The position numbers were made by a program, and so were the translations under genes. A DNA stretch of 64,000 nt from Thamnidium elegans (lineage: Eukaryota; Mucoromycota; Mucoromycetes; Mucorales; Mucoraceae): assembly GCA_025201345.1 (NCBI GenBank), contig JAIXMG010000001.1, forward strand, positions 1 through 64,000, read 5' to 3'. Shown here one piece after another: positions 1-10,046 of this stretch (its first letter is position 1; every line of letters starts with the position of its first letter). The notes under the pieces were generated by a model. That model was given only the letters and a program-made list of their open reading frames with translations, did not search any database and was not told the DNA's origin.

Positions 1-1446
1 TAGAAATTGTTGTTTAATATTGTCATCAATTTCTCCCATTTGAATTTTTTCTTTTTGATCAACCGTTAGAATAGATCTTGAAGTTTCGCTTATATTTGAA
101 TCTTCAATTTTTGGTGGATCTATGTCGATTAGCGTTAGATCATATCCGTTAGCTTCCACATCATCGTCAGAACGTTGATAAGTTTCTATTTCAGGTTCAG
201 GGACGATAGTGAAAAGATCACCTTTAAAATTTCTTTCTACCATGCTAAACGATACTTTCTTGTTTGAGCTTTCAGCATCGTCGTTGAAATAAGCTTCGTC
301 GTCATCACTGGTTGAACTTTGTTCACTAATAGTATCATCATCTGTATATTCCTCAGTTGAATCAGTTTCAAAGTCGTCATGAGTATCATCTTCATCCTCT
401 ACAATAGTTTTTATTTGAGGTTCCATAACTTTTGTAGGTATTTTTGTTACAGCTTGAATAATAGGTCCTTTAGTTGTTTTAAAGAAATTAATGGGTATCT
501 CTGCCATTCTTCCTTTATATGTAACCGATAATAGTTTCTGTTTATAATCGACTACAGCCTTTGCACGGTTTAACCAGTTGTTTCCAATGATTAAAGGAGT
601 TGGTGTAGCAGGTAGAACTTCAATACTTCCAGGTATAGTAATAACACCTCCGGCTTTGATGGGTACATCGTAGATCAATCCAAGTCCACGTTGTTTGGTA
701 CTATTTCCTAGGGTAAATATACTTTGGCTAGGTGAATCGATTTGTAATCCAAGTTTTTCTACTAATTCTCGAGACATACAAGTCTTTGCAGCACCACCAT
801 CAATTAGAGTTTTGATTTTAAATCCATTGATGACGAAATCAGTGTAAATAGCAGTAGTGTCTTCATCGTCATCTTCTACAAACGATAAATCTTGGATAGT
901 AGCTGTAGTTGATGAGGATCCAGGCGCAACTATTGATACTTTAGGTTGTCTTGGTGTTTTTAAAGCATTGACAAATTGACGTTTCACAATAGGTGAGATC
1001 TTGAGTAATTCACCAACTGGAATATTAGAATTTTGATCAAATACAGTAGAAACAATATCAAAATTTAATTTAGGAATTACTCTTTTCCTTCTTGGTTTAG
1101 CAGGTTTTATAATAGGTTGATTAGGAGATATAATTGTAGGGTTATCCATAGTCATATCCATATCGGCAATAGTTGAATCATAAGTAGGCAAAGGAGTTTC
1201 GCGTTCTTTTCCCTTTTCGAGTAGGTGCAGGTTTTGAGGAGCTTGGACGAGCATAAGGTTTAGAAGTTTGTACCACAGGTGGATGTATAGCACGAACCGA
1301 AGCATAAAGATCTTGGTCATCTTCTTCGTTTTCATCAGTAAGCATTGTTGTAAGATGTGTCGAGGAAGAGTTCTCAAGGGGAATGGATTTTTTATTGTTG
1401 TTAGGGGCGTTCGACTGACCATTCGTAAGAGCAGCCGACCCGATTA
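1..1446 (-). CDS. Ty3/gypsy Pol, N-terminal part with aspartic protease (partial, runs off left edge)
   Basis: Continues the gag frame of the same element after a -1 shift at 1447-1453. From the shift it reads a low-complexity linker, then a retropepsin-like region with LIDGGAAKTC near 790-805 and the flap and second-strand pattern PLIIGNNWLNRAK near 570-610, followed by an acidic Asp/Glu/Ser-rich stretch up to the window edge. It would process the Gag-Pol polyprotein. Two oddities: the catalytic triplet is Asp-Gly-Gly rather than the usual Asp-Thr/Ser-Gly, and the frame breaks once more at 1201-1220 (an A/G run, one extra base by frame), after which the protease frame is open to position 1. 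RT, RNase H and integrase would lie left of the window. Family certain, activity doubtful. Confidence 0.8.
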
Positions 1447-1453
1447 GTTTTTT
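1409..1453 (-). promoter_or_regulatory. -1 programmed ribosomal frameshift signal (slippery A AAA AAC plus stem-loop)
   Basis: On the minus strand the gag ORF ends Ser-Lys-Asn-stop, and the heptamer A AAA AAC (1453-1447) sits in the correct zero frame immediately before TAA. A -1 slip makes the next codon CTA and opens the pol frame. Seven bases downstream a stem can form between 1439-1432 and 1417-1409 (GTCGGCTG with CAGTCGAAC, eight pairs, one bulged A, 14-nt loop). Heptamer, spacer and stem match the standard eukaryotic -1 frameshift design used by retroviruses and several fungal gypsy elements. Confidence 0.82.
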
Positions 1454-2625
1454 GACTGGTTGGTGTTGTCAGAGTTGGTGTTTGTATTTTCATTCCTCTG
1501 ATTGTTGCCATTGTCGTAATTGTTGTTATTATTTCTTTGGTTTTGATTACCATTGTTGTAGTTACGAGAATCACCTCCACGAGAATAATCATTTCTTCTT
1601 TCAGAATAATGGTCGTTGTTATACCGACGATTATTATAATTATTTCCTCTTTGATAATTATTATTATTAATATTGGTACCATTTTGTTTTTTGAATTCTT
1701 CTTGCATAACTTGTCTAATCATTTCTTTGATATCTAAATTCTCAGTCTGATGATTCGTGTTTTGAGAAGTTCCAGTCACTGTATTCTGACTTTCCATATG
1801 ATGAAGATCTAACGTTTGCAATGTAGCAATTACTTGCTTCAAAGCATTACGGTCACTTCCCAATTTGGATAAAGCAGTATTCAGTTGGCTAGAGACATCC
1901 ATAACAGAAAAATCAGTTCCTGAAGGTAGTTTACCAAAAGATAGAATAGGTTTAGCGGAAGTTTCAGCAACAAATGAATTATCAATGTCACGGGGCGAAA
2001 AAGGACTATTCTTCATAGAAATTGAGCGAGGTTTCTCAGCATTCCACCAGCCTTCAGCCTTAGTTAAATAATCATTAAAGGATACAGCAGAGTTCAAGAT
2101 ACAAAATTTGCGGATTTCAGGTAAAAGTCCAACTTGGAATCGAATCTTGATTTGTTGTTCTGCATCTTCCAGTTCAGCTAATTCAGCAGCTTCTTGCAAG
2201 CGACCCAGAAAAGTTTTTGGATGTTCTTCTTTTCCTTGAGCAAGCATGTTAAATCCAATAGTATAACGAGTAATAAGTTCAGTAGTAATATATTCCGCTT
2301 TGAGTAATTCAATAGCTTCTTGATAAGTAAGACCTTGTTCTAAAGTAGGTTCACGAGAGAGTCTTCTTTCGAAAAAGTTCTTAGCAGTTCTTCTAAGTTG
2401 AGCACGCAAAATAAGCAGTTTACGAGCATCGGCAGTAATATTTTGCATAGCAAAGTAAGATTCCAGAGTTTCTTCAAAATTTCTAAAGTCTTCACCTTCA
2501 GCACCAGCGAATTCAATAATAGCCATCTTTCTTGAAGGGAAGAGATAACCAGAGTTAGTTTCAGCATACGCATTAGTTGAGTGGTTGAATGAATTGATGT
2601 TTGCCAACACAGCTTGATCGTTCAT
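1444..2625 (-). CDS. Ty3/gypsy Gag
   Basis: A 393-residue structural protein of the same element, which would form the virus-like particle. I start it at the ATG at 2625 (MNDQAVLANI); an in-frame extension further upstream lies in the leader. The central part has the gypsy capsid pattern (FAGAEGEDFRNFEETLESYFAMQ ... LEQGLTYQEAIELLKAEY ... FLGRLQEAAELAEL). The C-terminus has no CCHC zinc knuckle but a long Asn/Arg/Tyr-rich tail (roughly residues 310-393) that could bind RNA by charge. It ends on the frameshift site. The frame is fully open, so this copy is young. Confidence 0.85.
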   Translation of the reverse strand: MNDQAVLANINSFNHSTNAYAETNSGYLFPSRKMAIIEFAGAEGEDFRNFEETLESYFAMQNITADARKLLILRAQLRRTAKNFFERRLSREPTLEQGLTYQEAIELLKAEYITTELITRYTIGFNMLAQGKEEHPKTFLGRLQEAAELAELEDAEQQIKIRFQVGLLPEIRKFCILNSAVSFNDYLTKAEGWWNAEKPRSISMKNSPFSPRDIDNSFVAETSAKPILSFGKLPSGTDFSVMDVSSQLNTALSKLGSDRNALKQVIATLQTLDLHHMESQNTVTGTSQNTNHQTENLDIKEMIRQVMQEEFKKQNGTNINNNNYQRGNNYNNRRYNNDHYSERRNDYSRGGDSRNYNNGNQNQRNNNNNYDNGNNQRNENTNTNSDNTNQSKN

Positions 2626-2766
2626 TTTTGAGTTTTTGTAGTAGTTATGTAAGTAGATTATTAAAAGTAAAAAGTGTTCAAAGGTAGTAATATTGAAAAA
2701 TGTACGACCCAAACGTAAAGTAAAAGTTCTTGAGATAGATTTGAATCAGAAATAGTAAATGAAATA

Positions 2767-2784
2767 CCCTGTTAGTGAGCACCA
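2767..2784 (-). other. Probable tRNA primer-binding site of the gypsy element
   Basis: Two bases inside the 5' LTR (2787-3222, minus orientation) the minus strand reads TGGTGCTCACTAACAGGG. It begins with TGG, the complement of a tRNA CCA end, at the usual position. I cannot say which tRNA it pairs with. The leader from here to gag (2626-2766) contains nothing else I recognise. Confidence 0.55.
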
Positions 2785-2786
2785 CG

Positions 2787-3222
2787 TGTTAATCAATCGA
2801 TAGTGTGGTAAAGTGTAAAAAGAGTATAATAAGGTAATAGTAAGAAAAGTGAGCACCAGTTCCTGTTTTATAAGTAGAACGACTTAAATAATAAAGTAGA
2901 ATAAAAGATTTAGGTAAAAAGTACAATGGAAAGTAAGATCCAAGGGAATTCAAGTACAAAATAAAATAAAGTAATAAAGATAAAATAAAAGAGCTTGATT
3001 TTAAAGGTCTTTTATAAAATAAAGGAAGTATAAGATTAAATTGTTTACAAAAAGTGAATTATATTTTATTAAATAAAAGTTGAAGGTATTTATATCATTT
3101 TTAGTTTTCTTAATTAGGTTTTTAAATTTATAACAACCATGGAGGTTTGATTTCTTGTGTTAGGACAACAAGGACGATCCTTGTTAACATTATTTTATCA
3201 GAAAGAGGTAGTTTGTGTAACA
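2787..3222 (-). repeat. Family E LTR, copy 1 (5' LTR of the left gypsy element)
   Basis: A 436-bp sequence bounded by TG...CA, followed on the minus strand by the primer-binding site and gag. It is nearly identical to the LTR starting at 3226; I count about three substitutions over the shared 436 bp. In sense orientation it lacks 38 bp present at the 5' end of copy 2. Confidence 0.8.
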
Positions 3223-3225
3223 AGT

Positions 3226-4251
3226 TGTTAATCAATCGATAGTGTGGTAAAGTGTAAAATGAGTATAATAAGGTAATAGTAAGAAAAGTGAGCACCAGTT
3301 CCTGTTTTATAAGTAGAACGACTTAAGTAATAAAGTAGAATAAAAGATTTAGGTAAAAAGTACAATGGAAAGTAAGATCCAAGGGAATTCAAGTACAAAA
3401 TAAAATAAAGTAATAAAGATAAAATAAAAGAGCTTGATTTTAAAGGTCTTTTATAAAATAAGGGAAGTATAAGATTAAATTGTTTACAAAAAGTGAATTA
3501 TATTTTATTAAATAAAAGTTGAAGGTATTTATATCATTTTTAGTTTTCTTAATTAGGTTTTTAAATTTATAACAACCATGGAGGTTTGATTTCTTGTGTT
3601 AGGACAACAAGGACGATCCTTGTTAACATTATTTTATCAGAAAGAGGTAGTTGTGATATTGACGGTTATAAAATAAAAGTAAATATCAAAATACAAAAAA
3701 TAAAATATAATAACAGAAAATTATCAGACTTTAAAAAGGTAATGGTTTTTATTATAAGAAAATGTGTGTGTCTTATATACATTTTGGATTTAAATGGACG
3801 CTTATCATAATATGTGAAACTTAGACAGTGTTAGCAAGCCATTCAAATATGAGCAATTTGAATATAGAAATAGTTTCTTCAGAAGGTTAATTATAATAGC
3901 AGCGATGCCTATTATCTTTCTAATTGGCTTCACGGCTAAATAATAACAGATAGAGGCTTGTGGATTATAAATGATGTGACAATTATTTATGTAAACCAGT
4001 TATCTTAGTTATTCAATTAGTATTAACAGTCTTTAATAAATTTATATTCAATCGATAGAACGCTAAGAGGTATCTGAGTCATATAAGTAGAAATAGTCTA
4101 ATTGTATATAGATTATGTAAGTGACTATATGAGAATATGAGTACTTGTATAATCTATGTCTAATTCGATATTGTTACATATATTACGTAAATACAACAGT
4201 AGTTTGTGTAACAATATAATTTAGGTTACACTTGTGTCTATGAACCTGACA
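3226..4251 (-). repeat. Family E LTR, copy 2 (3' LTR of a second gypsy element), split by a solo LTR
   Basis: Second copy of the E LTR, only 3 bp from copy 1. Without the inserted solo LTR (3652-4198) and one target duplication it shares 436 bp with copy 1 and continues 38 bp to 4251. On the minus strand it is directly preceded by the purine tract GGGAGGGAGGTAG (4264-4252), the expected polypurine tract, so this is the 3' LTR of the element whose integrase lies at 4298-5388. The full LTR would be about 474 bp. Confidence 0.75.
3652..4198 (-). mobile_element. Solo LTR, family B2, TSD GTAGT
   Basis: A 547-bp TG...CA sequence inserted in the E LTR and flanked by GTAGT at 3647-3651 and 4199-4203. 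The same family recurs in plus orientation in each unit of the tandem array (first at 18556). No internal region, so a solo LTR left by LTR-LTR recombination. Confidence 0.9.
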
Positions 4252-4297
4252 CTACCTCCCTCCCAAAAAAAAGTACGCGTTTACATAAAAAAATTTT

Positions 4298-7094
4298 TTA
4301 CTTTGCACGAGCAGTCCTAGGAATATACCATGATTTGCTAGGTGTAGAGCCATCATATTTTGCAATATGTAATCTATCAGTATGAACCCATGAATTGTAA
4401 ACCTTTCCTTCGATTTCTTGAATCTGATATATGTTGTACTCGAGGTTAGTTTTGAGCACCACATACGGACCCATCCAGTTAAATTCTAAACCCTTCTTTG
4501 ATTCATGCCTAAGCATAACATAATCTCCAACAACAAAAGTTTGAACCTGATTATTCTTCAGTGCAGAATCCCACCGATCTTTATCCTTTCTGGCTTGAAT
4601 GATCATTTTTTCTTTGGATTCAAATCTCTTTTCTCTCAAATCTCTGATTCTTTCTAAAACATCCTCCGCAATTAATTCCGGATCTTCTTCCGTTAATGGA
4701 TCCATGAATGGACATCGAACATCTCCAGGAAGTACCGGGTCTTGACCATAGACTAAGAAAAATGGACTATAGCCAGTAGTCGCATGCTTGCGTATACGAC
4801 AAGAGAACAGTGCCGAATCCACATAATCTTCCCAACTATGAATGTCCCCTTTACAATATTTCGTGAGCATATGTTTGAATGTCTGATTCAGTCTTTCACA
4901 CTTCGAATTCGACCTTGGATGGAAAGCAGAGGTAAATAAATGTTTGGACCTAATCTTGTTCATATATTGTTTCAGAATTTTACTCATCAAATTCTTTCCT
5001 CTATCAGAAACGATTTCAACTGGGCATCCAAAACGCATTACAATTTCTTCATATAAAAATTTAACAATCTCATCCGCCGTAGCACTTTTGAGAGCACGAG
5101 CTACTACCCAGTTTGTACCATAATCAACACCTATTATCAACCATCGATATTCATTTTTTACAGTCTTTGGAAGTTCCCCAATGAAATCAATATGCCATCT
5201 AGCGAAGGGCGGAGGGACCTCCAAAGGCTTCATTGGAGCATGATGCACCTTCTTTTCATTTCGAGAGTGTAACTGGCATTCCGGACAAGTTTCCAACCAG
5301 TAACCAATATCCTTTTTCATACTAGGCCACCAAACTCGCTGTTTCATTAAATGATACACCGTAAGTTGACCAGAGTGACCGAAACCTCTGTTTAGAACGG
5401 GGATAATAAGGTAATAGAATATAAGGTAAAAGATAAAAGGGAAGACAATACAAGTATTGTGAAAACTTTGTATAGGGTTTTTATTTCAAGAAAAAGACAA
5501 AGATGATTAAACTAAAGTTCAACCTATATTTATAGTATTTTGGTATCGATAATTATAACATGGGTATCATTCATATCATTGACATATCTAGTAAATACAA
5601 GGATATAAATCATAATGGAAAGTTCCTGATATCAATTACATTATATTATTCGTTACTGAATTATTCTATTGATTTCGATCAAGTTATTCTTTTTTCTAGA
5701 AAGATTTCCTGATCATATTATTGGATCAGTGTGAGACAGGATAAAGGATTACTCTTGATAGCTGAAATAGATATGTAACCATTGGATTAAGTTTCACTTG
5801 ATATAGAATTATTATATTCATGCAAGGTAAGATATACTCTTGTCATGTTAAACTATTAATAAGATAATAATAAATGATAATGAAAATAAACATATGCTGC
5901 TTACAACTGTAATATTAAATCTTGGTGAAGTAATGTGGGGCAATCATGCTAGTCTTATTTACAAGTATTTACATAAAGATATACGTATGTATAAATAAAG
6001 ATATATATTCGTTATTATATAATGATATAAGTGACTATGGTATAAGCATCCTCAACAACCTCTATGGAAATCTTCAATTAAATCCGCTCTTCCAGAGAAT
6101 GCAATAAATTTTAATCTTTTAGCCTCTTTATCATTAGCTGGATTTCGGTTCAATCGCCATACAATATTATCTTGAACTTCAAAATTGGACTCCTCCTTTT
6201 CTAATTGGGTCCGCCATTTATCTGGCCAGTCATCCTTCCTTTTCTTAAAAAATATCGGCCAATCTTGACAAGGGTCAGTTAATAGGGAAGTATCACTAGG
6301 TTGTAAAACCTTGTTCAATATACTATTTGATATTTCATATAAAACTTCTGGTTCCATAGATGACATTTCAGGATCACACTCCAGACCCTCTCGTCTACTT
6401 AAAGCATCGGCAACAACGTTGTCAATATCTTTTTTCCAAATTAATGTAGGTTGATACATTTCTAAATCTTGCATCCATCTAACTAATCTGGGAGAAACTT
6501 TATTCGACGTATTGTAGTATTGCAGTGGTCTATGATCTGTAAAAACTTCATACTTTGAACCTTCAACAAAACAACGCCAAGTTTTACAGGCAAATAGGAT
6601 TGCAAGTAGTTCTCTTTCTTGACATGGATAATTTCTTCGAAATAAATGCCACCGGTTTCCATTCATTATTAAAATTAGGATCTTCCTGTAGGAGCACCGC
6701 CCCTAGAGCATAATCACTGGAATCACACTCAATCCTAAATGGACGTGACATATCTGGCATTATCAAAATAGGTGAAGAAGAAATCATAGACTTAATGGAA
6801 TCAAAAGCCACTTGACAGGACTCTGACCAGCATATAATTCTATTTTTTGAACCAATCCCTTTAGTCAAATCTGTTATTACTGAAGCGACATCTGCAAAGT
6901 TTGGCATGTAGGAAGAATAGTATTGACATAGACCCATGAATTTACGCACATCTTGAACGGTTTTAGGTACTGGCCAAGATACAATCGCATCTACCTTTTT
7001 CTTGGACGGTTTTGTACCCTTACCAGCCACAATATCATGGCCAAGAAAGGTAATTTCCTTACGATTAAATTTACATTTTTCTTTCGATACTACC
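4298..7094 (-). pseudogene. Ty3/gypsy pol remnant: RT end, RNase H, integrase
   Basis: Minus strand, read from 7094: end of RT (KCKFNRKEITFLGHDIV, 7074-7024), the connection domain (KFMGLCQYYSSYMPNF), RNase H (FRIECDSSDYALGAVL ... FTDHRPLQYY ... DNVVADALSRR) and integrase with His/Cys zinc motif (CPECQ) and catalytic Asp-Asp-Glu (WHIDFIG, VSDRGKN, NSKCERLNQ), ending at the stop at 4298. It is broken by a frame change near 6625-6640, where the short repeat AGAAATTAT suggests a small deletion, by a solo LTR (5389-6057), and at 7094 by an LTR beyond which the RT frame resumes only at 15755. The 3' LTR is the E copy at 3226-4251. Dead copy. Confidence 0.9.
5389..6057 (+). mobile_element. Solo LTR, family A, TSD ACCTC, inside gypsy integrase
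   Basis: A 669-bp TGTTTAG...CTCAACA sequence. It is flanked by ACCTC at 5384-5388 and 6058-6062; removing it and one duplication rejoins the RNase H and integrase frames at the zinc-binding region (FHRG/FGHSGQL). This defines the true ends of family A, the LTR that later delimits the inversion and the tandem array. It is a more diverged copy than those at 7095 and 15756. Confidence 0.93.
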
Positions 7095-7739
7095 TGTTGA
7101 GGATGCTTATACCATAGTCACTTATATCATTATATAATAACGAATATATATCTTTATGTAAATACTTGTAAATAAGACTAGCATGATTGCCCCACATTAC
7201 TTCACCAAGATTTAATATTACAGTTGTAAGCAGCATATGTTTATTTTCATTATCATTTATTATTATCTTATTAATAGTTTAACATGACAAGAGTATATCT
7301 TACCTTGCATGAATATAATAATTCTATATCAAGTGAAACTTAATCCAATGGTTACATATCTATTTCAGCTATCAAGAGTAATCCTTTATCCTGTCTCACA
7401 CTGATCCAATAATATGATCAGGAAATCTTTCTAGAAAAAAGAATAACTTGATCGAAATCAATAGAATAATTCAGTAACGAGTAATATAATGTAATTGATA
7501 TCAGGAACTTTCCATTATGATTTATATCCTTGTCTTTACTAGATATGTCAATGATATGAATGATACCCATGTTATAATTATCGATACCAAAATACTATAA
7601 ATATAGGTTGAACTTTAGTTTAATCGTCTTTGTCTTTTTCTTGAAATAAAAAACCCTATACAAAGTTTTCACAATACTTGTATTTGTCTTCCCTTCTTTT
7701 ACCTTATACTTTATTACCTTATTATCCCCGTTCTAAACA
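7095..7739 (-). mobile_element. LTR family A, inverted copy at left inversion breakpoint
   Basis: A 645-bp family A LTR on the minus strand. Its immediate flanks (CTACC left, GCTAT right) do not match, so it is not a simple insertion: the left side is gypsy RT and the right side is Tc1 transposase. It shares the 5'-half variants of the LTR at 15756 (GGTTTTTTATTT, AAAGACGATT, ATTACTCG) and lacks 22 bp between short direct repeats (AAAGATATA). Confidence 0.9.
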
Positions 7740-7962
7740 GGCTATCCATCCAACTTTTGCTACTTTTTGAAGTGTGGCACTTAGCACCATCCTGTTGAAA
7801 AAGAACACCACTATGGGTTAAACCGTAGTATCCCAATGTATCAAAGTATGATGTCTGTAAAACATGTTGATAAAGGTCTGAATTCATAGTTTTCTCAAGT
7901 AAACAGCATGCATAACCAGGTCCAAATGCTGTCATACAACCCCATATCACTATAGATCCTCC
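7740..7962 (-). pseudogene. Tc1 transposase, middle segment
   Basis: Minus-strand coding segment with GGGSIVIWGCMTAFGPGY and the second catalytic Asp in QQDGAKCHTS. It is cut on the left by the inverted LTR (after SWMDS) and on the right by the chromovirus. The upstream part of the same gene is at 14630-15544 and the downstream part at 16423; the frame is continuous across all three. Confidence 0.9.
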
Positions 7963-7967
7963 ACCAC

Positions 7968-8234
7968 TGAGATATTTAGTATCGAATTATGAAATAAAAA
8001 GAGACAGCAGTAAATAAGATGAAACTTCTTTTGGATCTTTATTAATTAAAAAATGACTTCTAAAAAACAAGAGAGGGAACAAAAGGTTGCCTCGTAAAAT
8101 ATCCTTTTTATAGTAAGAATAATTTAGGTTTAAGAACCAGGGTAGTAAGCGATACCTAACTGAGGTTGTTGTGTAACCACCTCAGATATATTTGGAGTGA
8201 TAACTTGCGTTAGTTTTTATGGTTAAATACCACA
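7968..8234 (-). repeat. Chromovirus 3' LTR
   Basis: 267 bp, TGAGATATTT to AATACCACA on the plus strand. Beside it on the minus strand is the purine-rich GATGGGGGGCTA (8235-8246), a likely polypurine tract. Next comes a 28-base T run (8296-8323; poly-A in sense) just after the integrase stop. Confidence 0.93.
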
Positions 8235-8291
8235 TAGCCCCCCATCAGCAAGAGATTACTCCCAAGACAGATTTGCAATGATAATGGAGAA

Positions 8292-8321
<30 letters not shown>

Positions 8322-8327
<6 letters not shown>

Positions 8328-10046
8328 ACTTTTTTTGAAGCGAGGACTTTGACGAGTAGGAGAACGCTTGGTCGCATTTTTATATTGCTTGAAGGCATCT
8401 TCTTGAGATAAGAGTATAGCAGAACGTTTACGTTTAGAATGAGAAGATGTAGTTTTAGAATCAACATCTTCGTCTAATGGTAATGACCTAATTAGCTTAC
8501 TAATTGTACTGGGTTTATTCTTTTGTAATGCTTTAGAGCTAGAAGGAGCATTAGTAATGACATTGGACTTTTTTGGTTTATACACAGTGCCAAGGTTCTT
8601 CCAATATTTACGAAGACAATCGATATCATTAAAATGATCTGTGGGTATCCATTCATTCCAGTCACTACTATAATTCTTCCATCGAACTAAATATTCAATA
8701 TTCCTTGGTTCACCTCGATGGTTAATAACGGCTTCGATTTCATAATTTTTAATTTCATTGCCTTCATCGTCAAGAGCAATTACTTCGTCATGAGAGATAA
8801 GTTTTAATTCAATTGACGTATAATTCCTAGGCATAATCATCCCAACAGTGTCTCTAAGGACATATGAGTTTCCTTGGGTTTTACGAACAACGGTGTATGG
8901 ACCAGAGTAAGAAGGAGATAATTGACCATTTTTTTCTATACGAACCATAACATGATCATTAGGTTTATATTCGACTAGAACGTGCTTATTATCAAATTTA
9001 GCATTATCCAATTCAATTTGTGTTTTGGTTTTTTCAGCTATGGCTGGAAAGACAATATCATTCATATAATCAATTCTTTTTATGAGCTCTTCATGAGACA
9101 TAGGTCTTTTATGTTCTCCTTGTTTATCTTTATCCTCATCTGCTGTAAAACCATATGTTTCAGGCATACGACGTGCGAAGAATAAGGAAAAAGGGGTTGT
9201 ATTTAATTTTTTGGATATGCGATTATTAAGTGATAATTGTACTGCATTAAGGTAAAGATCCCAATGGGAACCAACACCTTTGGTAGCTTTTGCTAATAAT
9301 ATTTTTACTGATTGAACCGTACGTTCAGCTAAACCATTTGCCGAGGCATGCAGTGGAGAAATAAATCTATGGTCATAACCTAAAGCATCAGCTAATTCCT
9401 TCGATAAATAACTTTTAAACTCTGAACCATTATCGGATTGGAGAATAGAAGGAACGCCAATTAATGCGAAGACGTCAGATAATACTTTAACAATAGTAGC
9501 AGTCTTTTTATCCGCTAAGGGACGAAGTATACAAAAACGAGTGCATACATCAACAATAACTATAACGTAATTATTATTTAATTCTGTGGTTGTACCCATA
9601 GGTCCAGCTAAATCTATGGCTAAATGTTGACCAGGAGTATAACTATATATATGTCTTGAGGGATGGAATCCCCGTTTTTTTACGTTATAGCGCATACAAG
9701 AATCGCATGTACGAACAAACTTAATGCAATCACCAATGAGATTAACCCAATGAATACCTTCCTTGTGGAGTCTTTTTACCATTTGTTCCGCACCATAATG
9801 GCCAATATTAGTATGAGCATCCTTCAATAATTGATCTTTATCGTTGTCAGGAGGAATGACATAGTCAGGACATATAGTTTGCGCACTTTGTATATAAAAA
9901 ATATTCCTTGATAAGGAAGTGGTATAGCAATTGTTATTTTCACTTGAATTAACAGGCATAGCATGAATCAAGTTGATATGTTTTGTTTGGTCCTGTTGTT
10001 CATTAGTAAACAAAGTACCGTCAACAGCAATAAGGTTAGAATTAAT
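8322..10046 (-). CDS. Chromovirus integrase with C-terminal chromodomain
   Basis: Open frame of about 570 residues; it has no ATG of its own and depends on a frame change at the A7 run (plus T7, 10047-10053). The His-His-Cys-Cys zinc domain is visible (HTNIGHYGAEQM ... CDSCMRY), then the catalytic triad in LAIDLAGPMG, LQSDNGSEF and NGLAERTVQ, a GPY-like segment (SYSGPYTVVRK), and a chromodomain (YEIEAVINHRGEPRNIEYLV ... WNEWIPTDHF) of about 50 residues, then a basic tail. The chromodomain should steer integration to particular chromatin. All catalytic residues are present. Confidence 0.92.

Noticed and set aside
1401..1682. 93-residue Ile/Thr-rich minus-strand ORF and its plus-strand mirrors
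   Set aside because: Out-of-frame readings of the Asn-rich gag tail; composition is an artefact of AAT/AAC repeats.
8095..8110. ATATCCTTTTT in the chromovirus LTR (also near 14494) as a U12 splice donor
   Set aside because: No TTCCTTAAC branch site nearby, no coding context; chance match.
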